This document shows positions 1 through 9,800 of a DNA stretch of 10,315 nucleotides, piece after piece (the stretch's first letter is position 1; each line of letters begins with the position of its first letter). Position numbers and translations under genes: made by a program. The stretch covers positions 8,462-18,776 of the forward strand of contig JAAAUF010000825.1 of the NCBI GenBank assembly GCA_015499985.1. Direction: 5' to 3'. The stretch comes from Haplosporangium gracile (Eukaryota; Mortierellomycota; Mortierellomycetes; Mortierellales; Mortierellaceae). Below the pieces are notes generated by a model. The model had not been told where the DNA came from and searched no databases. It worked only from the letters and a program-made list of their open reading frames with translations.

Positions 1-62
1 AAGAATGTCAAAAAATGAAGACAGTTGTTGACAGGCGAGAAGAGAGGAAGAGAATGATCCAT
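1..62 (-). CDS. Possible start of a leftward gene running off the window (weak)
   Basis: On the minus strand an ATG at 62-60 has a favourable context (AAAAATGG, A at -3 and G at +4). It stays open for 20 codons to the window edge, starting MDHSLPLFSPVNNC. Twenty open codons are easily met by chance, so context is the main support. Upstream of it on the same strand lies CT-rich DNA (the complement of the homopurine block), which would suit a fungal promoter. No family is recognised. Confidence 0.15.
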   Translation of the reverse strand, partial: MDHSLPLFSPVNNCLHFLTF

Positions 63-519
63 TTTTGTTCATATCACTCTCTCCTCTACTCCACACCATC
101 ACAGATGACCCTTTGGCCCCAGCTTGTAGGTGATGTTGATGCTCAGCGATGTTTGTTGCTTGTTGCAAATTTAAAAAAGCAAAAAATAAAATGTGAGATG
201 AGACAAAATAATAATTACCTTTGAGAAAATGAGAGAGGGATAAAAATGGACCGAACCAGGTTCAACTCGCTTGCGTTTGTTGGCTCAAATATGAAAAAAG
301 GCTTAGTTGTATAAGAGGACTGGATATATCAGCAGAGAGCCGATTTTGGAGCTGGGGCAAAGAATACTTGTAGACCAATGGGGAGGCACCGCGCAGGGGA
401 GGAAAGAAAAGAGCTGAGTCTGGGGTGGCGGTCTAGGGTTTCGCCTGGAGGGATAAAATATAAAAAAAAGTCGAGGTGTGAAGAGCGGGTTGAAGGGTGT
501 AGAAGAAAGAAGAAAAGAG

Positions 520-522
<3 letters not shown>
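63..522. other. Gene-free left flank
   Basis: Mixed A/T-rich sequence, turning purine-rich from about 370. Reading leftward, a CAAAG-GTAATT donor-like site lies near 217-223, similar to donors in the RRM gene. It could be a leader intron of a gene to the left, but no matching acceptor was confirmed. Nothing else is supported. Confidence 0.3.
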
Positions 523-571
<49 letters not shown>

Positions 572-776
572 AAGGAAAGGGAGGGAGGAGGGAAAGGAGG
601 AAGGAGGAAAGAAAGGAGGAAGGAGAAAGGAAGGACGGAAGTGAGTGAGGAAGAAAGAAAGAGGAGAGGGAGTAAAGAAGAAAAGAGAAGAGAAGAGAAG
701 AGAAGAGAAGAGAAGAGAAGGAAAGAGAAGAAAAGAGAGAGAAAGGAAAAAGGAAAAAGGAGAGAAAGAGAAAAAG
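523..776. repeat. Homopurine block with (GA)23 and (AAGAG)n
   Basis: In 254 nt only four pyrimidines occur (636, 642, 646, 673), leaving unbroken purine runs of 113 nt (523-635) and 103 nt (674-776). It opens with 23 perfect GA units (523-568). Both strands read open here only because of the composition; the apparent proteins are S/L/F or K/R/E repeats and are not genes. Such tracts with mirror symmetry can form triplex (H-DNA) under negative supercoiling. Confidence 0.93.
683..720. repeat. AAGAG pentamer tandem repeat
   Basis: About 7.6 perfect copies of aagag inside the larger homopurine block. Confidence 0.9.
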
Positions 777-799
777 TGGGTGAGAAAAGGGACGGGTAC

Positions 800-2580
800 A
801 CAGACACACAAAGACAACATCACAAGCAACAAGTATATTGAATATTGTAACTACTGAATTAAAGAATGAATACAAGCATCCAAAGTCTGTCAACCTGCTT
901 TGTGCATTGTCCTCTTTCTCTCACTTTCTCATTTTAGGATTTGTTTGTGTGTTAGTAGTCCCTTTGTCTGCCTCTTTCTCCCTCTGTGCTGTTCTTCTTT
1001 GCTCTATCTCTGTTTCTATTGTCCGCCTGTTGTTGCCCCATCCTATCCCAACCCAGCTGTGTGATGTATCTGTGAAAAGCGAAGCGCAAGCTGCAAAGCG
1101 TGTCAGCTCCATCCATCTCTCCTTGCTAAATAGCCCTTTCTTGATAGATCAGAGACGCATTCTTCTCAATGCTGTCCCTTTCTTTACCAGAAGAAAATGA
1201 CCCATCTGTATCCATCCAGTATCCAACATCCAACATCCAACATCCACACTCCCACCCCACCCTTCGAATCTACTCTCTTCTCTCTCTCCACGTCCTTTCT
1301 GCTGCATCCTATCCCCTGTTTCTACGCATCATTCCTTCTTTTTCCCTCTCTCTGTCCTTTCCCTGGGTCTAAATGTCTATCTACCCCTCTCTGCCTGACA
1401 TATTGTTGCTATTTCTTTCCGCGATGCTTTTTTTTACCCTCCTTTTTTTCCTTTCCCTCCCAAACAAATCGATGTCCCAACTGCATCTCCCTCTCCCACT
1501 CTCTCGTCGCCGCTCAAATCATGCATTAAACCAAACAAGATTGTAGAAAAAAAGAAGGGATGATACAAGTTCAAATGAACAATGAGCAAAAGGCAGCAAG
1601 ACAAGATCCAGCTAAACCAACCTATCCCCAACAAGCAAGTAGCAAGCAGCAGTAATAGCATAACGAAAGCTCATATCCATAATTGCTCTTACTTCCCCTC
1701 CTTTCTTTCACACCGTCTTCTTCTTTCTGCCTGTAAATTGTACATTCTCTCTCCTACATTTTTCTTGTCCTACTCTACGTCTTCATAACACTTTGAACGA
1801 CATGAACTTCATTTTTTTTTTTTGTTCATTTACTTCTCATGCAATGACTAAACGTCTTTTCTGTGTATCTTCTGTCTTTCCTGCAAAAAAAAGATATGTG
1901 TATTTCAAGCGCATCAAAGTGTATGCTGTCCTTGTGTCTTCATTTTTTTTCTTCTTCATTCTTCAAGTAAATGGCGAGGCAAAATAGCCATAACCTATTG
2001 CTGTCGCTGGTTACCTTCTTAGCTCAATTATTGCTCTCGAGGATGACAGCAACAAAAACAAAAAAGGGCCCGATGAACAATGAGGTTTAAATTGGGCGCG
2101 TTTTGTGTGTATTTGTTGTATGTACATTTGTGTGTGTGCAGGATTGGATTTGCGCGGGTCCTCGATCAACCACAGACCCTTCTTTCCCTTCTTTGTGCAT
2201 CTGTCCTCTTACTCTCTCCCTCTTTTTGCCTCCAACTCGTCAAAAAAAAAATGGCCCAATCCTTCGCCCTCAAGTATGTATCATGCGGAGAAAAAGAGTC
2301 AAATATGTGGTGTGCTCTCAACCAGCTCACACCAACAAAAAAAAACACCCTAGCTTCTACTACAGCCAGCTAAAAGAGAGGGAAAGAGAAGGTCATTGAA
2401 CACCACGTCCAACAATGCTAGCACAATGCGTACCCTGCCTAGAAGTACCTTTCCTCCCTTTTATTCCTCCCTTTCCCTTCTCTTGCCCCTCACTCACTCT
2501 GTGATTTTCTCTCTATGTACTTTTTGTCCCCTATCTACTCTTACCACTTTCTCCTCTCTCTCCATACACTCACATCAACA
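800..2580. other. Gene-free, long pyrimidine-rich block (plus strand)
   Basis: The plus strand is mainly C and T from about 890 to 2560, broken by short purine islands near 1540-1670 and 2030-2100. T and A runs of 8-12 nt are frequent (1812-1823 is 12 T). The ORFs are S/L/F/P-rich shadows of the CT bias. C/T-rich tracts are common in fungal promoters and 5' leaders, so transcription cannot be excluded, but nothing specific is visible. Confidence 0.4.
1221..1241. repeat. ATCCAAC heptamer, three perfect tandem copies
   Basis: Three head-to-tail copies of atccaac, followed by a partial fourth (atcca). A short microsatellite-like repeat. Confidence 0.9.
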
Positions 2581-3560
2581 AATAAAATAATGCATTGCCG
2601 AGAGATCATGCCTCGCCCAAGAAAAAAAGGACATCACCTAATCTTTGCAACTTTAAACAAGGAAATGAGTGTTCAGAAAAAAAAATGCGATGTTCCCAGA
2701 AGCAAAAGCTGTTGGTCAGTTGGGAAACTACAACAAGGACCTATCACTAACAATCAGTGTTCTGAGCAATACGGCACACAAAGGGAAAGAAGAAAAGCTC
2801 CCAGAGAAAAAAGGGCTAAGAGATAAACAAAACCAGACACGAGATGCCCTCTCTCGAACGAACGACTACAAGGGCCTATTTGCCTCCTAACTTGGCGCAA
2901 TCCAAACAAATAAGTATAAACAACAGCAGCATGACATACCACATCAACCGATTGACCCAAAAAAAAAAAAGGAGGGAGACAGAGATGTTTGTTTGTGCAT
3001 GAGAGGAAGGAGGAAGGGGGGTGGATGAACATCGCCCATCCTCCATCCTTCGACCTAAGTGCGCATTATTTTAGATCGACCGACCACCACTGACCAACAG
3101 CAACATTGCCCAAACAGATACACAGACACTACTTCCTCGACCCGCTTTTCTCCATTGGCTTCAGCCCTTCTCCTCGCACCCCCTTTTTGTAATGGTCATG
3201 GTACAGATGTCCACTCGACTAGAGGCATTTCTTTCATTTCTGATCCCATGTTTTGAGTGACTTGTTAACAAACCAAGAAACACAAGGTCAAACAGCTCGT
3301 CTTTGTTGTTGTTGTTTCTACGCAAACAGCAAACACAACCTCCTATCTGCAACACCCTGTTTTTTTTCCTGCATGTCATTCTCGGCAGGGTGTCGCTAAT
3401 ACTAACGCATCACTATCCATCCAAAACTAAAATAAATGCAATGCGCTTTTTTCTCTCCTTCTATCTCTCCTTACACCCTCACTTGACACATTCCTGTCTT
3501 GTCCAAAATAAGCGGCATACAAAGTCAAAGATGCGCATACACCACGGCGATTATCGAAGA
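2581..3560. other. Gene-free, A-rich then C/T-rich sequence
   Basis: The first half is A-rich, with a 12-nt A run at 2959-2970. From about 3050 the plus strand turns C/T-rich. Short ORFs on both strands have no domain, biased composition and no splice-supported extension. No RNA gene, repeat family or promoter motif could be supported. Confidence 0.35.
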
Positions 3561-4560
3561 GGCAAGGGGTAGAGGAGAGGCGGGAAGAGATTCCCATTGT
3601 GATGCATTTTTTAGCGTATGCCTCTACAGTTAGTAGAATGAAGGAAAATGCATAATGGCATAAAATGAAGGAGGGAAGGAAGGAGTGAGGTTGTCGGATT
3701 GATGTTTTCTTATCAAGGAAAAGATGTGATGACTTACCGTAGGATTTTCTGATCTTATGGTAATATGTCGAAGAGAAAAAAAAACAGTGACGACTTGTCT
3801 AACCGAGTAACAGGAAAGAAGGCGAAGGAAGAAGCGGAGAAAAAAAAAAGGAGTAAGAAGTGAAGTAAGGGAAAGAAAATAACAAGGCAGGACACCGTAG
3901 ATACACGAAACAAAAATGGAAGAAAAAAAGCTGGCGTCTTTGAAATCCGCTTTTGTTGTAGCGAGTCAAGAAGAAAATTATGCTGTAGATAGTGGTGGTG
4001 TTGTTGGATGCTGGATGCTGGATGATGTTGTTTTTTTTGTTGAGAACTGTAATGTCGTCAGGAGCTGACAAAGGGATATGCTGAGAGCGATTTTCTTATT
4101 CTCCTCTGCTGGCAAAAAGAAAAAAAAGGCGCGTTTGAACAAAGATGGATCTATGACGATGAGGCGCTTATGCTCTATGCTTTGTATGTGTGGTGCAGGG
4201 CGATGACTTGCAGAATGTAGTGTAGCAAGTGAATGATGGTGATGTGTTCAGATGGTTGGAGAAAAGAGGCGAGGAGTTAAAAAAAGGAGATCCGCTCTTT
4301 TGTTGTTTTAGTCGGCACTTTGAAAAAAAAAGCTGTTGCTCTTTTTGTTTGGTGCGTTTGTTGTTGTTGCTTTTTTCGATCAGGTTGGGATTGAGGATAA
4401 TAACAAAACTAACGGTGGGTTGAGACTTTTCTCTAGTCTATAAATGATGGACTGGAAAGCGGATAGTGCTTTCGAGAATTGAGATGTAAAAAAAAAGAAA
4501 GTGGAAGAAAGAGAATGAAGAGTAATGAGGAGGCTGAAAAGTAACCATAATCATAGTAAC
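3561..4560. other. Gene-free, purine-rich (plus strand) block with A runs
   Basis: The plus strand is dominated by A and G, with A runs of 8-10 nt near 3776, 3840, 4325 and 4488. No ORF here looks coding, and I saw no RNA gene or transposon end. The strand bias is opposite to that of 4740-6200. Confidence 0.4.
4004..4024. repeat. (C/T)TGGATG heptamer, three tandem copies
   Basis: Units ttggatg, ctggatg, ctggatg. They are close to the reverse complement of the heptamer array at 1221-1241. Short and likely incidental. Confidence 0.8.
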
Positions 4561-5143
4561 TTGACTACTTCAGAACGCGTGTGAGTGCAGCAGTGTCGAT
4601 AAAGGTACCCGATCTGATTTCATTAATCACAATTCATTATCTCTTTCGAGTCAAGTGAAAGGTAAGCGATTAAGCACCTAATGGCTGAATGGCGAGATCG
4701 TGTTGACGTGTGGTTGTCTTGCTGAGGTCAGTCGGTGGTTCAAGGAGGTGGTTTCATTTGCTTATTCATTCCTCCCAGTTTTCTTTTCACCTCACGGATG
4801 GATGAGCTGTTCTTTCTGTCTTCCTATTAGAGGCTTACCTGTTTTGTCTAAACACACCATATTCGTTTTTTTACGCCCACTCATCCACTCGCCAGCTTGT
4901 TGTTGTCTGATCCTCACTCTCCCTCTTGTTTCTCTCTGCTGAGTATCTATTTCCGCGTGGCGTGGTCCGTTTTTTTTGTTTGTGCATGTGTCTATTTTAT
5001 GATATGCTGACAATTGTTATCCTTTGTTGGTTGGTTGGTCGAATAATCGGATGTTTGCATTTAGGGTCTCGGGCTACGATTGTTCCTTTTGGCCACATGT
5101 GGTGACCCATTTGTTTGTAGGAGTCAAACTAAAGGGATATCAG

Positions 5144-5168
5144 GGCAAGGCAAGGCAGGGCAAGGCAG
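5144..5168. repeat. GGCAR pentamer tandem repeat
   Basis: Five in-register pentamers (ggcaa, ggcaa, ggcag, ggcaa, ggcag), followed by imperfect GGAAG-type continuation to about 5175. A short minisatellite with no visible function. Confidence 0.85.
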
Positions 5169-5348
5169 GGAAGGGAATACAACCATCTCGTCTGTCTGCC
5201 GGCTTTTTGTTTGTTGAAGAGTCGGTCAGGGTTCATTCTTTGGGAGAGTTGGCGTAGAGTTACTCACAACAGCCTATTTCTTTTTGTCCACATCTGGCCT
5301 TGCCAACAGTTTTTTCTACTGTGTCTTTTGATATCTTCCCCTTTCTTA

Positions 5349-5372
5349 ACCCCTTACTTTACCCCTTACTTT
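5349..5372. repeat. 12-bp perfect tandem duplication
   Basis: The unit accccttacttt occurs twice head to tail (5349-5360 and 5361-5372). Probably replication slippage. Confidence 0.85.
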
Positions 5373-6200
5373 TTTCTTTTTACGCGAGGGGTGTCTCTTT
5401 TGTTTGGTCCAGGTCAATGGTCTGGAAGCCAAATGTATTAGAAAACAGAGTAGTAGGGTAGACTCTCTGATATCCGTATTCCTGACCATGGTGATCCATG
5501 CACTAACGCCTTCTGGTGTTGCCGCTACGTTCATACATCCAGTTTGTACTAAAAACGCCTTTTTTCATATTCTATGCATATTGCATGCATTCATCGTGTT
5601 TTCCTGCTTGTTTGTTTACTCGAGTTGCTTTTTTTTTTCAATGGTCAATGCTGACGCCAAACATAAAATAGCAGGAATACATACGTACACAAGGCGTCAT
5701 TTTTTCTACTCAAGCTGTTGGCCCATTCCTGATGAAACTTTTCACACACTTCACCTGCGCAATGTAAAACACAATGATATTAACAGCAAAAAAAAAGAGT
5801 GGGTTGAGGAGACCTGGAAACATCGATATTTATTCTACCGTTTTATCCTGCTCACTGGACCCATCGCATATATCCTTTATCCTTTTTTTTTTTACGCCTG
5901 ATCCATCCTTCCATCTCCAATGCGCATTGAAGAGAAGCAAATGTTCGATGTGGACACACGAGCTTTTTTTCTACTCCGTGCCTTTTTTCTCTGCCTGCCC
6001 AATTGTTTATTTCGTTTTTTTTTCTCCCTCCCTTTCCTTCCATCTTTCAATTTGTTCTCGACGGATTTGGACCAAAAGCAATCTGATTAGAGGATGAGAT
6101 AGAAAAACAGCTTTCTCTCTCTCTTTCTCAGTTTCCTTTCTCTCTCTCTTCTACTCTTTCTTTCCGTGTCTCTGCAACAAGTCCCATGACGAAACGAATT

Positions 6201-6710
6201 CATCCGTAAAATAAAACTCGCAACAGCAATAGCATCAGCTTTGCAACCAGCAGAGTGCTTACACAATGCCCTTGATTTGGAAGGACGGAAAGGGAAGTGT
6301 GACCTTGTTTCAGGCCAAAGGGTCGCGTTTTCTTTATCGTATCACATCAACCCCGTTTCATACTTTTCTTCGTTTGTCCATAATGTGCTGTGTTTCGGAA
6401 AAATTAAAATCATTCGAAAATGAAACGAATAGGGTTGCCGTCTACTGGAAGTGGAATAACCGGATAATTGCTACTGCCCCATACGTGATTAATCTATTTC
6501 ACAAGGGAAGATTGAATGAATGAGAACCTTTCGTTTAATGAAAGATTTAAATTTTGCTTTTTAGAAACTATTTTGCAAAAGGGGGAAGAACGTGCGTTTT
6601 TGATTGGTCCGGAAATATCGTAGAAAGTACGAAGAACATTGGAAAATGAAGGGAGGGGCATCATAGGTTGTATGGGGATGCGCGTACCATTGAGGAAAAA
6701 TAACGCAATG
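6201..6710. other. Mixed-composition sequence below the RRM gene; one weak ORF
   Basis: The composition is more even than in the rest of the gene-free block. A plus-strand ATG at 6266 opens 85 codons (to 6523), starting MPLIWKDGKGSVTLF, with no recognised domain, no low complexity and no supporting neighbour. It overlaps the expected 3' flank of the minus-strand RRM gene. It is probably a chance ORF. The region likely holds the 3' UTR end and terminator of the RRM gene, but no clear poly(A) signal was found. Confidence 0.3.
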
Positions 6711-6726
6711 GAGAGAGAGAGAGAGA
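6711..6726. repeat. (GA)8 microsatellite, (CU)8 in the RRM gene 3' UTR
   Basis: Eight perfect GA units on the plus strand. If the RRM transcript extends this far, the mRNA carries a CU-repeat about 100 nt after the stop. Confidence 0.85.
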
Positions 6727-6755
6727 AAAGAGTCCGGGGAATACCTAAATTAATC

Positions 6756-6823
6756 GGGTGCCCTGTGCATTCAGTCTCCCCCTAACTATTCCGTCGTAAC
6801 AGGCCGCAAACGGATGGGCACCC
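6756..6823 (-). promoter_or_regulatory. Candidate stem-loop right after the stop codon
   Basis: A perfect 8-bp GC-rich inverted repeat (6756-6763 with 6816-6823) starts four bases past the stop of the RRM gene. A smaller 5-bp pair, TCCGT/ACGGA (6790-6794 with 6810-6814), nests inside, with a 15-nt loop. It would fold in the mRNA 3' UTR and could be a processing or protein-binding site. No clear AATAAA follows. The nearest ATTAAA on this strand is at 6539-6534. Function is a guess; the repeat itself is plain. Confidence 0.35.
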
Positions 6824-6827
6824 CCTC

Positions 6828-9800
6828 TTAATGTTTCGCAGGCGAAACTTGGAGAGGCAGCTTCCAGTCCTTGCCCAGAACGCGACCATGGTACTCCTCG
6901 ATGAACCGCTCGGCCACCTTCACGTCCTTCATCCTACAATACAATACAGTCATTAGATGTAGCAAATAGCAATATTAGTCTTTGAGCATCAAACTGAGAC
7001 CGTTAAAACGTGCGCCAAGACAGGAAGCAATGTGAAAAAAAAGGATACGTACTTTAGGAATGCGACACCCCTGCCCTGTCCAGTTTTAGGATCCTTGAGG
7101 ATATTGCACGAGCTGATAACATAGGGTCGGAATAGATCCCGAAGCTATGAGATCCATATTCAACAAAAAGAGAACGAGTCATTAGTCTAGATAGTGCAAC
7201 AAAGTATGTACTCAGTGGAAGAACATGGTTGAAAAGAAGCTTTAAATTACCTTGGCCTCTTTGATGTGATTTGGGATGTTTTGCAGGAACAAAGTGTCTG
7301 ACTTCACTTTACAACGAAGCTTGTTGGTGGCTGACTGAATGGCAACCTCAGCATGGTACCCAAGTTCCTTCAAACCCTTGATGGCTCGGTCCACACTCTT
7401 ATTGCTGATATACATTACAAATCCCAGACCGGTGCAGACGCCGTGGTGGGTTGTAATGGTTCTGCAAGACATGACTGGACCAAACCTATACAAGAAAAAT
7501 AATAAATAACAGAGGACATCACCGTGAGTCTGAGTCTCAGTTACAAGCATGTTGTCTCCTCTTAATCCTGTCATTTGTATCGCATAAAATCAACAGGCTT
7601 ACTTACTGGACGCAGATCTGATAGAGCTTGAACTCGTCCATGGTTGGCTCAAGATCCTTCAGGTACAAGTTGAGTCGGTACTCCTTCTCGTCCAAGGATT
7701 TGCTGGTGTTGCCTCGCCGCTTCAAGTCCTGGCTGGGAGGGTTAAAGTAAACTTCGCCATTCTTTTCAACAGGTGGGGGCTGCACGGTTGCAGGCTTAGG
7801 AGGAACCTTGACCATGTCAGAGTAAGACATGAACTTGGTTGGACCAGAGGCAAGAGCAGAGGTGGACTCGCCAGACTGCAATGGCTCATCAGAGGGAGAT
7901 GGAGTGCTTGGACTGTCTGACTCCTGGCACGAGTCATCAGAGGAATGGCCCTGTATCCGCGCAATGCCAGCGGGCAGTGACGTAGTCGAAGATGACGCTG
8001 GTGAGTCCAGAGAGTACTGCTGGGGCACGCTAAGATAAGAAACGCTCTCGTGCTTGATAGAAAGTTCATCCATGTCGAGCCCCAAGCCAGAATCGTCGCG
8101 GGCATAGTCGTTCGAATGAAGATGATAAATCGAATCGGACGAGTTGGGTGCATTCCACGAGTATCCCATGTCGCCCGAGTTGCTGTTCAAATGCGTGAGA
8201 GGCGTGGTAGAGGGTGTAGTGCCGAAGAGCCCGTGTGCGTTGGGTGAGGTCATTGCCTGGTTGGGAGAGTCAAAGGCGGTCGTGTCTCCAAGTCGCAGAT
8301 AGTTTTGGTGCAGCTCATAGTATTGGTTGTAGAGGTGATCGTCAATATTGGGCTCACTGGGGTACATTTCGCCCGAATCTCCGCGGTGCACGTTGTAATT
8401 CAATTTGCTCAAAGCGGCCAGGGCCACCTCGGAGTCCCGATGGGACTCAAACGTGACTTTTCCTTGACCGCAGCAATCCTCGTTGATGTAGCGAATCTCG
8501 ACAGAGGTTAGAATCAAGGGTCCATAGCTAATGGAAAAAAAGGACTGTTAGGGTCGTCAATAATAACCTTGAGTAACATTTCATTTGAACATGGCTACTT
8601 CACTTACGACGCGCATGTCTCAAAGAGCTCCCGATACGACAATCCGTCTGGCAAATCGTTGAAGTACAGCACCGATTCACGTCTAGGTCGGTCCTCAAGC
8701 ATAAAGTCGTCAATCACAGTGCTGGAGAGTTGAGCGCCACTCGGATGGATGGACTGGCGCGCTCCGTCGGTGTTCGTAGACATTTGGGGTGCGGCAGCAG
8801 TGTTCATATCCCACATGTCCTAACGAAACAAAGCAAAGAGCAAGGGGGATCAGCTGTGAGTGTCATGACCGAATATATGCATATAGTTGACTTTGCCATC
8901 ACTATATCGCCATAATCAACATATGCTGGAACAGCCGAAGGGCGTATTCCTACCATGTAACGATCGACGTCAACAATAGTCCCATAGGTCTTGTTTTCCA
9001 GTAGAGATGGGCGTCGGTCGTACCCATTGACGTTGAAGCTGTCGATGAGCATTTGCTGATGTGTTCCGATGAATCCTGTATCGAATTCAAACTCCAAGAA
9101 AGAGGTGTTGAATGCAGTTCCAAACTGAGAGTCGCTGCTGGAGGGAGTGTCGACTTTGTCTGCATGCTCAAAATCCCGAGGAGTCACCATTCTAGACGTG
9201 TTGATCGCCTCGGAAGGATGCGCCTCGTTCGACTCTTCTTGTTGCTCACGATGGTCCGAAGTATGAGGTGGCGAAGCTGGAAGCGGCGAAGGTGGCGAAG
9301 GCGAGTTGAGCTGAACCTTTTTCTGAGCCTTCTTTCCCTGTGGTTTGGTGGGAAGGCTCGGAAAAGCATCGCTATCGTCCAACTGCAAACCATGAACGAC
9401 GTTAGCACGAGGGGCTAATTACACTCTTAAATTAGGACAAAGAGTCGGTAAAAAATAAAAAAAAATAAGAGCAACCACGATGGCCTATTCTTACCTTTGG
9501 TACAGCCTTCTTGACTGCGGCTGGAGACTCTTCAGAAGCAGCGGGGATATTCTTGATAGACACTGATTCATGCGCCACGGCAATATAGAGACCCTGGTGG
9601 GTTAAGGCTCGTCGTGCCTCGCTACAGCTAGTTTGATTGTCGAATAGAACGAATCCGCCTCGACAGAATCCCGACTCGTTGTCGAGGATTGTTTTACAAG
9701 CCAAGATATGACCATATCTATTCGGACATTTTTCACGCAGAAATGATCAAAACAAAAGGAACATGTACAGTAGATGGACTAGATATGTTACAACGAAAGG

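Larger units (their letters stand above)
4561..6200. other. Gene-free, mostly pyrimidine-rich block with T runs
   Basis: From about 4740 the plus strand is C/T-rich, with T runs of 8-11 nt (for example 5883-5893) and a CT-rich tract at 6111-6170. An ORF open across 5404-5901 (plus) has its first ATG at 5488, giving about 138 codons of hydrophobic F/I/Y-rich sequence. It runs through A and T homopolymers and matches no family I know, so it is not called as a gene. Small repeats inside are listed separately. No promoter or RNA gene could be identified. Confidence 0.4.
6846..7298 (-). other. RRM4, C-terminal (split by two introns)
   Basis: Residues 787-862 hold RNP2 LFLQNI (789-794) and RNP1 RGVAFLKM (827-834), with Phe at position 5 (F831). 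The middle, LFRPYVISSCNILKDP, and the end, VAERFIEEYHGRVL, fit the second RRM of MSSP/RBMS proteins. The protein ends five residues after the last strand (SPAKH). Its introns differ in place from those of RRM1-3: phase 0 after K802, and phase 2 within K833. Confidence 0.88.

Noticed and set aside
240..290. A possible tRNA T-arm (ggttcaactcg near 259-269)
   Set aside because: No matching acceptor stem, D-arm or anticodon arm could be built around it.
303..893. Long minus-strand ORFs (up to 196 codons) and plus-strand ORFs over the homopurine block
   Set aside because: Their sequence is only Ser/Leu/Phe or Lys/Arg/Glu repeats produced by GA and AAGAG tracts in every frame. They have no domain and no splice-supported continuation.
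4575..4580. ACGCGT, the yeast MCB cell-cycle element
   Set aside because: A single 6-bp match with no nearby start of a gene is expected by chance in this much sequence.
5064..6790. Telomere-like TTAGGG/CCCTAA hexamers
   Set aside because: Only isolated single units or near matches; no tandem array.
1..6827. Transposon or retroelement remnant in the gene-free block
   Set aside because: No reverse transcriptase, transposase or integrase motif in any frame and no terminal repeat pair with matching target duplication was seen.
7829..8511. Plus-strand and alternative minus-frame ORFs opposite the large RRM2-RRM3 exon
   Set aside because: They are antisense or frame shadows of the real exon, which continues two RRMs across verified splice junctions.
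8730..9418. Plus-strand ORFs opposite the linker and RRM2 exons
   Set aside because: Shadows of the coding minus strand. The Arg/Trp-rich products come from reading Ser/Pro/Glu codons in antisense.
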